Shown here in pieces: positions 9,248 to 16,391 of a stretch of DNA of 64,000 nt (positions within the stretch are counted from its first letter, which is position 1; every line of letters starts with the position of its first letter). The stretch spans positions 1 to 64,000 of the forward strand of contig JACERY010000005.1 of NCBI GenBank assembly GCA_013912105.1, in the 5' to 3' direction. Made by a program: the position numbers and the translations under genes. This DNA comes from Acidimicrobiales bacterium. Its GTDB lineage: Bacteria > Actinomycetota > Acidimicrobiia > Acidimicrobiales > UBA8592. A model generated the notes under the pieces. The model was not told the DNA's origin. It ran no database searches and worked only from the letters and a program-made list of their open reading frames with translations.

Positions 9248-10852
9248 CTAAGAACGTTCTCCTATCATCAGGACTTTCCCATCACGATTTCCAATAATAA
9301 TTTTTCCTCCCCAAACTGCCGGCGTGGCTTCAAGACACCCAGTCCCTACTTGAATACGCCAAAGTTCTGGAGGTCTGATAAAAGTATCTGTTACATCAAA
9401 AGCATTTAAATAGCCTGCACAATCAGCTTGAAGTAAAACATTGTCAACAACTACTGGTGAACTCCAGAGGGGGCCTTGCAGAAGGAACTCCCAACGGATT
9501 TCTCCTGTGGTTCGATCAATTCCCATTAGCCGAGCTGAGTCCGTCGCCACGATAAGGATATCCTCATGAAGTGCAGGGGTGGCCCAAACTCCATCAGGTA
9601 GCTCCGCATTATCAAAAACGGACCAGACAAATGGGTCTTCTGCGTTAGACGGATCAAGTTTAACGATCTGACCTACTTGAAGGGATCGAGAAAATCCTCT
9701 CTCATATTCAACCCCAACGTAAAGGTATCCTTGTTCATCAACAACGATCGTCGCATCTACGTCATCTCCTACCCAATATCTGAAGTTTCTTACAGGATCT
9801 TCTCCTACTGCTAGGAGCGATAGGTCCCAACCTTGAACAAGCCCGCCAGAGTTAGCAAAATATGCTGTGTTCCCGCTTATAGCTACAGAACCCTCAATTG
9901 ATACGTTACTTCCAACTGTATTAATAAGGCTGTCGTCGTAACCAGGTGCGGCAAAGACTAATTCAGGCTGAGCTACAACGAAGCCTTCTAGGTTAAGGGA
10001 ACGATTTAACTTAATAATGTGAAACATTGAATTCTCTCCGCCGATGAAAAGATAATCATTGATGATCAAGGGAGCGCCATCCCAGTCATTATTCCAAAGA
10101 CCACCTTCGACAGTATCTGAATCAAGGCTCCAAAGAACAACGGGTATATCGCGGTCAATCGCAATGACACGAAGCAAGTCATCCCTCCCGCCTGCATAAA
10201 CGAGTGGGTATCCATCGGGATCTACTGTCACGGAACCTTTAATTATGTCATCTGTTTGCAATGGTTTTAGTAATTGGTTTCCTGTGTTTGCATCAACAAA
10301 ATGAATTGCTCCATCCAAGGCACCAAAAACTGTCCACGTTATTTCGTTTCGTTCAAAAATAGCTGGTTGCCCTGTCCAACCCAAACCACACCACTCTTCA
10401 TTTTGGTAATCAAGCATAGTGATTCCACAAAGTAACTGGTTTTGAGGGTACTCCCATTTAATTACTGGGGTTTCTGGGATCGGACCACTCCCATAATAGG
10501 TTCGTGTTGGGCTACCTCTAAACGTAAGTATGCCAGAAACTGTAGTCCCCCAGGGCTGCCCGACAGAATCTGGATTTACCCATCCTGGATAAGGATCGGG
10601 TTCTGGTGTAGGTATTGTTGGAGGTGGAATGGGTGTAGGTTCAACTGTCGGAATTGGTGTTGGCTCAGAAATTGGTGTTTCACTTTCTATGGCGAACACC
10701 TCTTCTAAGGGTTCATCCTTTTGAGTTAGCATCCAGATCCAGGATCCTATTGCTGCTCCTAACGCAAAGAGAATAATAGGTGTTGCCCATCTGAAAGAAG
10801 TAGAGTTGCCGTCTTTGTGTGGCTTTGCATAACGGGGTGAATACGAATTCAA
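9248..10852 (-). CDS. Membrane-anchored PQQ-like beta-propeller protein
   Basis: A 534-residue protein with an N-terminal cytoplasmic tail, one transmembrane segment at about residues 24-43 and a Pro/Thr-rich linker of about 50 residues. A large C-terminal beta-propeller of PQQ-like blades follows, for example GALDGAIHFVDANTGNQL, TTGEIRWEFLLQGPLWSS and GNRDGKVLMIG. The architecture suggests an exported scaffold or ligand-binding propeller anchored to the membrane. No quinoprotein catalytic residues were recognised, so an enzyme function is not claimed. The start codon appears to be TTG at 10852. It lies 9 bp after the crotonase stop and may be co-transcribed with it. Confidence 0.75.
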   Translation of the reverse strand: MNSYSPRYAKPHKDGNSTSFRWATPIILFALGAAIGSWIWMLTQKDEPLEEVFAIESETPISEPTPIPTVEPTPIPPPTIPTPEPDPYPGWVNPDSVGQPWGTTVSGILTFRGSPTRTYYGSGPIPETPVIKWEYPQNQLLCGITMLDYQNEEWCGLGWTGQPAIFERNEITWTVFGALDGAIHFVDANTGNQLLKPLQTDDIIKGSVTVDPDGYPLVYAGGRDDLLRVIAIDRDIPVVLWSLDSDTVEGGLWNNDWDGAPLIINDYLFIGGENSMFHIIKLNRSLNLEGFVVAQPELVFAAPGYDDSLINTVGSNVSIEGSVAISGNTAYFANSGGLVQGWDLSLLAVGEDPVRNFRYWVGDDVDATIVVDEQGYLYVGVEYERGFSRSLQVGQIVKLDPSNAEDPFVWSVFDNAELPDGVWATPALHEDILIVATDSARLMGIDRTTGEIRWEFLLQGPLWSSPVVVDNVLLQADCAGYLNAFDVTDTFIRPPELWRIQVGTGCLEATPAVWGGKIIIGNRDGKVLMIGERS

Positions 10853-10861
10853 CTTATGCTC

Positions 10862-11653
10862 TTATCGTCCTTTGAAAACAGCTGAACGGCGCTCTTCGAA
10901 GGAAGCAACTCCTTCTTTGGCATCTTCTGTTGACATTAAGTGAGCTTGTATCGGACCAAAAGCGTCAACCGTTGCCTTAAAACCTTCGTCTATCCAGCGA
11001 CGGGATGAAGCTTTTGTTTCTTGGATTGCTAAGGGGGCCATCTTGCTTATCTTTTCTGCGATTTCTGTTGCTCGTTCAAGTTCTGTGCCAGCACAAACGA
11101 CTTCTTGAACTAACCCAATTCTATGTGCTTCATGTGCATCAAATTCATCGCAGGTAAGTAAGTGGTACATAGCATTTCCCCAACCTCCTCGTTCAACAAA
11201 CCGAATAGTTGCCCCACCAGTTGCATGGATTCCTCGTGCTGGTTCTAATTGCGAGAATCGACAATTGTCGGCTGCGATAATGATGTCTCCGGCGAGAGCG
11301 AGTTCGATTCCGAAAGTATATGTGATTCCTTGAACGGCTGTGATTATAGGTTTTTTGCAGGCGCGACCTAAAGCCATTGGATCAACGCGGTCACTAGCGT
11401 TTGTATGTGAGCGATTATTCTCAGACATCCTTTGGGTCCATTTCGGCAAATCTAAACCAGCCGTGAAATTGTCTCCATGGCCAAAGAGCACTCCAACTCT
11501 CAATTCATCATTTTCATCAAGCAGGGTTAGCGCATCAACAAGTTGGTTAGCCATTGTTGGCGTATAGCCATTGTATTTTTCAGGACGGTTTAACCCTACA
11601 AATAAAATGTGATCTTTAATTTCTGTTGTAACTGAGCCTTCGTTGTCAACCAT
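10862..11653 (-). CDS. Enoyl-CoA hydratase/isomerase (crotonase) family protein
   Basis: A 263-residue crotonase. Oxyanion-hole segments are HGDNFTAGLDLPKW and YTFGIELALAGDIIIAADN, and SQLEPARGIHATGGATIR carries the acidic residue of the active-site helix. The C-terminal APLAIQETKASSRRW and FEERRSAVFKGR are typical. The family covers hydration, isomerisation and cleavage of acyl-CoA thioesters; the substrate cannot be told from sequence. It is followed by the beta-propeller gene on the same strand. The ATG at 11653 is used. Confidence 0.85.
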   Translation of the reverse strand: MVDNEGSVTTEIKDHILFVGLNRPEKYNGYTPTMANQLVDALTLLDENDELRVGVLFGHGDNFTAGLDLPKWTQRMSENNRSHTNASDRVDPMALGRACKKPIITAVQGITYTFGIELALAGDIIIAADNCRFSQLEPARGIHATGGATIRFVERGGWGNAMYHLLTCDEFDAHEAHRIGLVQEVVCAGTELERATEIAEKISKMAPLAIQETKASSRRWIDEGFKATVDAFGPIQAHLMSTEDAKEGVASFEERRSAVFKGR

Positions 11654-11709
11654 ATACTTTGACCTTAGTTCGTTTATTTACAGTTGTTACAACAGGGAAC
11701 TTTTCAAAA

Positions 11710-12267
11710 TCATTCGTCGCTTACCAACCTGAAAGCTCGTTGCAGGAGTGGGGCTTCTTCACCAGGAGGTAATTGCGCACTTTCTTCAATGTCGTCCCAT
11801 AACGACCCTTGTGTTATTTCTTCATCGAATCCATTATCGGGAACAACTTGGAGAAAGGATTCTTCAAACGGTTCAGACGTTAAATCTTCAAGTATTTCTC
11901 TTTCTGGAACTTCTTGCTTTAATTCTTCATACTCAGAAATTATTACAGCATCTTCAAGCGGAATCTCAATATTAAGATCAGGTTCAAGATAAGCGTCTTC
12001 TATGAGTTGATCTTGAGTGGTATCAGGTGGAGAGATAGACGAAGATTTTTTAATATTTTTTTCAGAGTTTGATCGTGTTTCTGTTAATACCCAACCTACG
12101 GGAACAGTGGTTCTACCAACATGAACTTCGCATAGCGGTGAACCATCTTGTGCCTTTTCATGACTTGTTGCAACTATCCAGGCTCTTCGAGTTTGTGGGA
12201 CCATTAAAAGTACTGCTTCGGCCCCTTTGCCACAGCCAACACGGTTACAAAAATCAGTCCTATCCAC
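11710..12267 (-). CDS. DUF3499-type Cys/His protein with long acidic tail
   Basis: A 185-residue protein. Residues 1-62 resemble actinobacterial DUF3499: a CNRVGC pair near the N-terminus, AVLLMVPQTRRAWIV, and LCEVHVGRTTVPVGWV supplying a further Cys and His. A small metal site is likely. The remaining 120 residues are acidic and low in complexity, rich in Glu, Asp, Ser and Pro, ending EEAPLLQRAFRLVSDE. The tail is longer than I expect for the family. The start is GTG at 12267. It sits 57 bp upstream of the crotonase gene. Function unknown. Confidence 0.6.
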   Translation of the reverse strand: MDRTDFCNRVGCGKGAEAVLLMVPQTRRAWIVATSHEKAQDGSPLCEVHVGRTTVPVGWVLTETRSNSEKNIKKSSSISPPDTTQDQLIEDAYLEPDLNIEIPLEDAVIISEYEELKQEVPEREILEDLTSEPFEESFLQVVPDNGFDEEITQGSLWDDIEESAQLPPGEEAPLLQRAFRLVSDE

Positions 12268-12412
12268 GCCAAAAAGTTACATCATACTGCGCCTCACTGT
12301 GTATCTATCCTCAAATTATTTCACTTATGCTTCTATATTTTAAACAACCCTGCTTCTGATTATCTCGAGATTATAGGGCACACAATGACAGGTTTTGATT
12401 TAAGATTAATCT

Positions 12413-13447
12413 ATGAGAGAAGGAACCATTTACCCTTGGCTAGTACTTGAGAAGCTTTCACAACAATTTGAGTTGTGCGGAGTTTATGAGGATTCAACGG
12501 TTACTGTTCTTAGTGACGAATTTTCTGAAACGAATTTTAAATTAACCGTTCTCATGGCTTTGGAAAGGGTCGGCTGCCGTACGATTTCCCTAACTCTTCC
12601 TTTAACTAATAAACACTCCTTTGAAGAAGTTTTGAACTATCAAAGTACATCCTTAGCTCTTTCCAAATCAGACTTGGTAATCGACTTAACAAAACAAATT
12701 AGTGATGAGGACATGAATCTATATCCTCTAAGTGAAACTCAAGTACTCACTATAAGGCCATCTTTGTTAGAGAATTTAGAAAACTTCTCGACAAGTGAAG
12801 GCGTTCTGAAAAGGGCAAACAAAATCGACAGTTTCCTTGATGATGGAGGGTATTTATCTATTTCTGACTCATCGGGAACCCAAATTAATTTTGATATATC
12901 TAACTCTGTAAGAAAATCTCTGATCGGTTTTCCAATTGAAAAAGGCTCCCGAGCTAAATGGCCTTCTGGTTCAGTTGAGCTTTTCCCTGACATTAGCGAT
13001 CTCAACGCTGTCATGATTATTATGCCAGGCGACTTACTTTTAGAAGCAGCGCATGTTGTAAAGAGTCCTGTTCGGTTGGAAATTGAAAAGGGAAACATTG
13101 TTGAAATTCAAGGTGAATCTAGCGACGCCAGCCTCATTAAATCTCAACTTGAATATCACGAAAGTCCAGAGAATGCTTACTCATTCAGGAGTGTTTGTTT
13201 AGGTCTTTGCCTTAATCCTGAAAGCGCGCTTCAAGGTCCTTTCAATCCACTAAAAATAAAACATGCGATAGGTGGTTTTAATGCGGGTTGGGTTACGGTG
13301 ACAACCGGGAGTGAAGAAGAATCAGTTCTTTCCGTCACGATGACAAAATCCACGGTCACTATAGGGAATATTCAAATCTTTTCTAATGGAGAACTCTCTA
13401 CGAATTTAGCTCCTGATATCTACGAAAAAACTACATTGGAATATTAA
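12413..13447 (+). CDS. M29 aminopeptidase-like / NicX-like protein
   Basis: A 344-residue protein. The C-terminal half, with IMPGDLLLEAAHVVKSPVRL, then IEKGNIVEIQG, and later HAIGGFNAGWV, resembles thermophilic M29 aminopeptidases and the related 2,5-dihydroxypyridine 5,6-dioxygenase (NicX) family. N-terminal blocks such as VYEDSTVTVLSDEF and KSDLVIDLT fit the same fold. Metal ligands are not confidently assigned, so peptidase and dioxygenase are both open. It stands alone on plus, divergent from the DUF3499 gene; the 145-bp gap 12268-12412 shows no clear element. The start is the ATG at 12413. Confidence 0.55.
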   Translation: MREGTIYPWLVLEKLSQQFELCGVYEDSTVTVLSDEFSETNFKLTVLMALERVGCRTISLTLPLTNKHSFEEVLNYQSTSLALSKSDLVIDLTKQISDEDMNLYPLSETQVLTIRPSLLENLENFSTSEGVLKRANKIDSFLDDGGYLSISDSSGTQINFDISNSVRKSLIGFPIEKGSRAKWPSGSVELFPDISDLNAVMIIMPGDLLLEAAHVVKSPVRLEIEKGNIVEIQGESSDASLIKSQLEYHESPENAYSFRSVCLGLCLNPESALQGPFNPLKIKHAIGGFNAGWVTVTTGSEEESVLSVTMTKSTVTIGNIQIFSNGELSTNLAPDIYEKTTLEY

Positions 13448-13505
13448 ATTCAAGAATTCAGTCAATATTGATAGCTAAGTTTTAATCTAATGAAATTGCG
13501 TCTGG

Positions 13506-13554
13506 ACCTCACGGGTTTCGTACGGTATCGTGCCTCACAGGGATTTACCGAGGT
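13506..13554 (+). promoter_or_regulatory. Structured leader that may sequester the LysM gene ribosome site
   Basis: ACCTC (13506-13510) is complementary to GAGGT (13550-13554), the ribosome site directly before the LysM start codon. Inside, CGGT (13523-13526) can pair with ACCG (13547-13550). A near-direct repeat CCTCAC(G/A)GGG also occurs. The stretch is clearly more G+C-rich than its surroundings. No known riboswitch family was recognised. Confidence 0.35.
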
Positions 13555-13926
13555 ATGAAAATGAAGAAATTTTTTGGACTATTAATTTTAGCGGTCTTTG
13601 CTCTTGGCGCTTGCGGGGGAGGTGACTCTGATGAAACTCCTCCAGTTACACAAGAAACGGACACTACTGTTGAAGATCCTCAAGATACTTCAACGACTGA
13701 GACCCCAGATGTTGTTGAGCCGACACCAACCGCAGAAGTTGTTATTCCGACTCCCGCCCCGCTAATCCATACAGTGCAGCCTGGTAATTCTTTGAGTCAG
13801 ATTGCGCAAAGCTATGGAATTCCTATTGAAGTCCTAGCAGCAGAAAATGACATCGTTGATTACAACCTGATTCAAGTTGGTCAAGAAATAATAATTCCTA
13901 ACTTAGAAGATGAGGAAGAAGATTAA
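13555..13926 (+). CDS. LysM-domain lipoprotein
   Basis: A 123-residue secreted protein with a lipoprotein signal: MKMKKFFGLLILAVFALGAC, the lipobox being LGAC. A Thr/Asp/Glu/Pro-rich spacer of about 55 residues follows, then one C-terminal LysM domain (HTVQPGNSLSQIAQSYGI to VGQEIIIPN) that should bind peptidoglycan. It would be a membrane-anchored, wall-binding lipoprotein. An acidic tail ends the protein. A good GAGG ribosome site lies just before the ATG. It converges with the cyclophilin gene 16 bp away. Its lipid anchor connects it to the lnt homologue at 23750. Confidence 0.85.
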   Translation: MKMKKFFGLLILAVFALGACGGGDSDETPPVTQETDTTVEDPQDTSTTETPDVVEPTPTAEVVIPTPAPLIHTVQPGNSLSQIAQSYGIPIEVLAAENDIVDYNLIQVGQEIIIPNLEDEEED

Positions 13927-13942
13927 ATAGAGTTGTCGCTAC

Positions 13943-14497
13943 TCAATCACTTTCAGTGATCGTTACGGCATGTATGACGACATCATCAATTGGTTTGTCT
14001 CCAGGTTGAGTTGCAACTTGTTGCATTGCTTCAGCTACTTCTAAACCTTTAATGACTTTTCCAAATAATGAATATTGAGGGGGAAGACCTACACCGCTTT
14101 GACCTGTAATGATAAAGAATTGGCTTCCGTTAGTGTTCGGCCCAGCATTAGCCATCGCAATTGAACCTATTTCATACCTTCCTGGTGCTGGAAGTTCGTC
14201 AGCAAAGCGGTAACCCGGACCACCTCTGCCTGACCCTTCTGGGCATCCCCCTTGGCACATGAAGCCATTTATGATCCTATGGAAAATAAGACTGTCGTAG
14301 TAGTGATAACGAGCTAAGAAAACAAAATTGTTCACTGTGATTGGAGCATTAACATTGTCAAGATGGATAACCATTTCACCTAATGATGTTTCCATCTTCG
14401 CCGTATATGTTTTACCTTCTTCGATACACATAGGCGGAACTTCTGAAAAGCTTGTTTGGCGTGGGCTTGACCCATCAGGGTTCGGACATTCAGTCAT
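13943..14497 (-). CDS. Cyclophilin-type peptidyl-prolyl cis-trans isomerase
   Basis: A 184-residue cyclophilin. ITVNNFVFLARYHYYDSLIF, HRIINGFMCQGG and ANAGPNTNGSQFFI are the classic cyclophilin blocks, including the catalytic Arg and the Gln/Phe lining the pocket. A 30-residue N-terminal segment containing two Cys (ECPNPDGSSPR, PPMCIEEGKTY) precedes the fold. No signal peptide is visible, so it is probably cytoplasmic. Start is the ATG at 14497. Its upstream neighbour on the opposite strand is a small zinc-ribbon gene. Confidence 0.9.
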   Translation of the reverse strand: MTECPNPDGSSPRQTSFSEVPPMCIEEGKTYTAKMETSLGEMVIHLDNVNAPITVNNFVFLARYHYYDSLIFHRIINGFMCQGGCPEGSGRGGPGYRFADELPAPGRYEIGSIAMANAGPNTNGSQFFIITGQSGVGLPPQYSLFGKVIKGLEVAEAMQQVATQPGDKPIDDVVIHAVTITESD

Positions 14498-14604
14498 GAA
14501 TCTTCTCTTTTCGTATTTAGTACGTGAACGATAACCCTATCGGGATTTAGTATTTCACTCCACCATCCCCTTAAGCAAGGCATTATGAATCTACGATCCG
14601 CAAT

Positions 14605-14778
14605 ATGGTACAGGGTTCTAGAAGAGCAAAGATTCGGAAAATTCGTCAGAAGCGAATGACTATTTCTTGCACTATCTGCGATGTGACATGGAGAGGAAAG
14701 CCAGGTGACTCGTGTTGGAGTTGCGGAACAGAGAACACTATCGAGGCTGTCCCAGCTCAAATTAAAATAGTTTCTTAA
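14605..14778 (+). CDS. Small zinc-ribbon protein (57 aa)
   Basis: A 57-residue frame starting ATG at 14605: a basic N-terminus (SRRAKIRKIRQKR) followed by two CxxC knuckles 12 residues apart, in TISCTICDVTWRGKPGDSC and CWSCG. This is a compact zinc ribbon. The stop at 14776-14778 is followed by a strong intrinsic terminator, which supports a real gene. Function unknown; the basic tail suggests RNA or DNA binding. A minus-strand frame across the same region is judged a shadow. Confidence 0.65.
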   Translation: MVQGSRRAKIRKIRQKRMTISCTICDVTWRGKPGDSCWSCGTENTIEAVPAQIKIVS

Positions 14779-14808
14779 CTACTGATTTCCTAGCCAGACA
14801 CAGGCGGC

Positions 14809-14843
14809 CAGTCGATGATCTAACCCCCGGTGATCATCGACTG
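14809..14843 (+). terminator. Intrinsic terminator after the zinc-ribbon gene
   Basis: A perfect 12-bp inverted repeat, CAGTCGATGATC (14809-14820) and GATCATCGACTG (14832-14843), with an 11-nt C-rich loop, followed directly by TTTT. It lies 30 bp past the zinc-ribbon stop. Confidence 0.8.
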
Positions 14844-14863
14844 TTTTAGAGCCACCCGTTTAA

Positions 14864-14910
14864 CTCCACAGTGGCCGATCAGCCCCCCGGTCAAAACAGC
14901 CACACTGGAG
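14864..14910. repeat. Second, imperfect inverted repeat with related loop
   Basis: CTCCACAGTGGC (14864-14875) and GCCACACTGGAG (14899-14910) pair at 10 of 12 positions. The loop carries GATCAGCCCCCCGG, close to GATCTAACCCCCGG in the neighbouring terminator. The 255-bp gap 14779-15033 otherwise holds a Crp-like site and no gene. Confidence 0.5.
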
Positions 14911-14917
14911 TCGAAGA

Positions 14918-14933
14918 TGTGTCATATGTCACA
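14918..14933. promoter_or_regulatory. Crp-type operator candidate
   Basis: TGTGTCATATGTCACA matches the Crp/GlxR consensus TGTGA-N6-TCACA except for one base. It lies 100 bp before the gene at 15034 and the ABC exporter behind it. A Crp-family regulator with an SRE recognition helix is encoded at 50117-50776. Confidence 0.45.
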
Positions 14934-15033
14934 GTACACACAATAACGGGTCAAACCAAACAATTCCGAAAAAAGTCTTGAAAGAACACCTGTCAGAATC
15001 AGAATTTCGTTCTAGCCTATAAGAAGATCCTCT

Positions 15034-15594
15034 ATGTCAACGAATGTTCTTTTACCTCTTCTAATTATAGCTTTAAGTATTTTTTTCGCTTTCACCGCGT
15101 ACCTACGAACAAGGACAAGAAGTAAATCGCAACCTAAAGTCTTCCGACTGCAAATTCCAAAAAAGAAAAAACTCAGATCACGCAAAATTGAAGATGTACA
15201 AAAAAATGATGGAGAAAAAATTCTGGATCAAAGTGTTTCATTAACTGACTGGCACAACGATTACGAAGAAACATTGCTCACTTTTTTCGAGAGAGCAGAT
15301 AGCGTTTTTATCCAAACTACCGACACTACGAATGTCAATAACCCACTACCTCTAGATTTACCTAACGTAGATAAAGCAGCTTACTCCCATCCATCTCGAG
15401 AAATAGGCGTTGAACTGACAGCACTTGCTGGCATCGTAAATACGGGATACATATCCCAGTCCCGCAAAGATCAAGACACATTCGCTGAACAAAAAAAATT
15501 GTACTTTGATTATCGGTCTGTATGGCTATCAAGACTTCGGCAATACGTTAATGACTTTGAACGTCTCATTCATCTTCGTAAACCGTTAACCTAA
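15034..15594 (+). CDS. Membrane-anchored hypothetical protein
   Basis: A 186-residue protein with one N-terminal transmembrane segment (about residues 5-23, LLPLLIIALSIFFAFTAYL). A strongly basic stretch (RTRTRSKSQPK, PKKKKLRSRK) and a soluble C-terminal part without a recognised domain follow. The positive stretch after the segment suggests the C-terminus is cytoplasmic. It is 43 bp upstream of the ABC ATPase gene and may form an operon with it. Not recognised beyond this. Confidence 0.6.
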   Translation: MSTNVLLPLLIIALSIFFAFTAYLRTRTRSKSQPKVFRLQIPKKKKLRSRKIEDVQKNDGEKILDQSVSLTDWHNDYEETLLTFFERADSVFIQTTDTTNVNNPLPLDLPNVDKAAYSHPSREIGVELTALAGIVNTGYISQSRKDQDTFAEQKKLYFDYRSVWLSRLRQYVNDFERLIHLRKPLT

Positions 15595-15637
15595 ATTACA
15601 CCAACCCCCCCGCTCAGAAATGAGAGAAAAGGTGATT

Positions 15638-16384
15638 ATGAACGACTTAAAAAATATCGTTAATATTGCTGCAAGGTCAGAAGCTGCCACGAAGGTCTAT
15701 GGGAAAGAGGACACTCTTGTACGCGCTCTTGATGGTGTAGACGTTTCGTTCGAATCAGGTAAATTCTCGGCAATTATGGGGCCATCTGGATCGGGAAAAT
15801 CAACATTAATGCATTGCATGGCCGGCTTAGACAATTTGTCTAGCGGAAAGGTTTTTATAGGAAATACAGACCTTACGGAATTAAGCGAAAAAGAATTGAC
15901 GCTGCTTCGTCGCTCAAACATTGGTTTCATTTTCCAATCATTTAACTTAGTACCTACTTTAAATGCTTTAGAGAATATCACGCTCCCTATTGATTTATCT
16001 GGCAATAAGATTGATAAGGATTGGGTTGATCAAATAACTGAAGTTGTAAATCTATCTGATCGGCTTAAACACAAACCGAATGAGTTATCTGGCGGCCAAC
16101 AGCAACGTGTTGCTGTTTCTAGAGCCCTCGCTAGTAAACCGAACATTATTTTTGCTGATGAACCGACAGGAAACCTTGATTCAAAAACAGGAAACGAAAT
16201 CTTAGATTTTATGAGGCTAGCTACAACGGATTTGAACCAAACGATAGTCATGGTCACCCATGATCCTGTGGCAGCAAGTTACTCGGACCGCGTGATTTTT
16301 TTAGAAGATGGCAAGGTCGTTGGTGAAATAATTGAGCCTACAGCCGACAGCGTTATTGATCAGATGCGGACCTTCGGTAGCTGA
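15638..16384 (+). CDS. ABC transporter ATP-binding protein, MacB/LolD type
   Basis: A 248-residue ATPase. Walker A is MGPSGSGKST, the signature is LSGGQQQRVAVSRAL, Walker B is IIFADEPTGNLDS and the switch is MVTHDP. ADEPTGNLDS and the preceding Q-loop (IGFIFQSFNLVPTLNALENI) are typical of MacB/LolD/FtsE-like mechanotransmission ABC proteins. The frame opens at 15620, but the ATG at 15638 has AAAGGTGA in front and is preferred. It lies 7 bp before the permease gene; together they form a complete exporter or extractor. Confidence 0.92.
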   Translation: MNDLKNIVNIAARSEAATKVYGKEDTLVRALDGVDVSFESGKFSAIMGPSGSGKSTLMHCMAGLDNLSSGKVFIGNTDLTELSEKELTLLRRSNIGFIFQSFNLVPTLNALENITLPIDLSGNKIDKDWVDQITEVVNLSDRLKHKPNELSGGQQQRVAVSRALASKPNIIFADEPTGNLDSKTGNEILDFMRLATTDLNQTIVMVTHDPVAASYSDRVIFLEDGKVVGEIIEPTADSVIDQMRTFGS

Positions 16385-16391
16385 ATCTCTC

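Noticed and set aside
14494..14760. Minus-strand frame of 88 codons before the cyclophilin
   Set aside because: It overlaps the plus-strand zinc-ribbon gene, has no domain, and lies against its terminator arrangement.
15620..15637. Upstream ATG start for the ABC ATPase
   Set aside because: The ATG at 15638 has a well-placed AAAGGTGA, whereas 15620 has none and uses the ribosome site as coding sequence.
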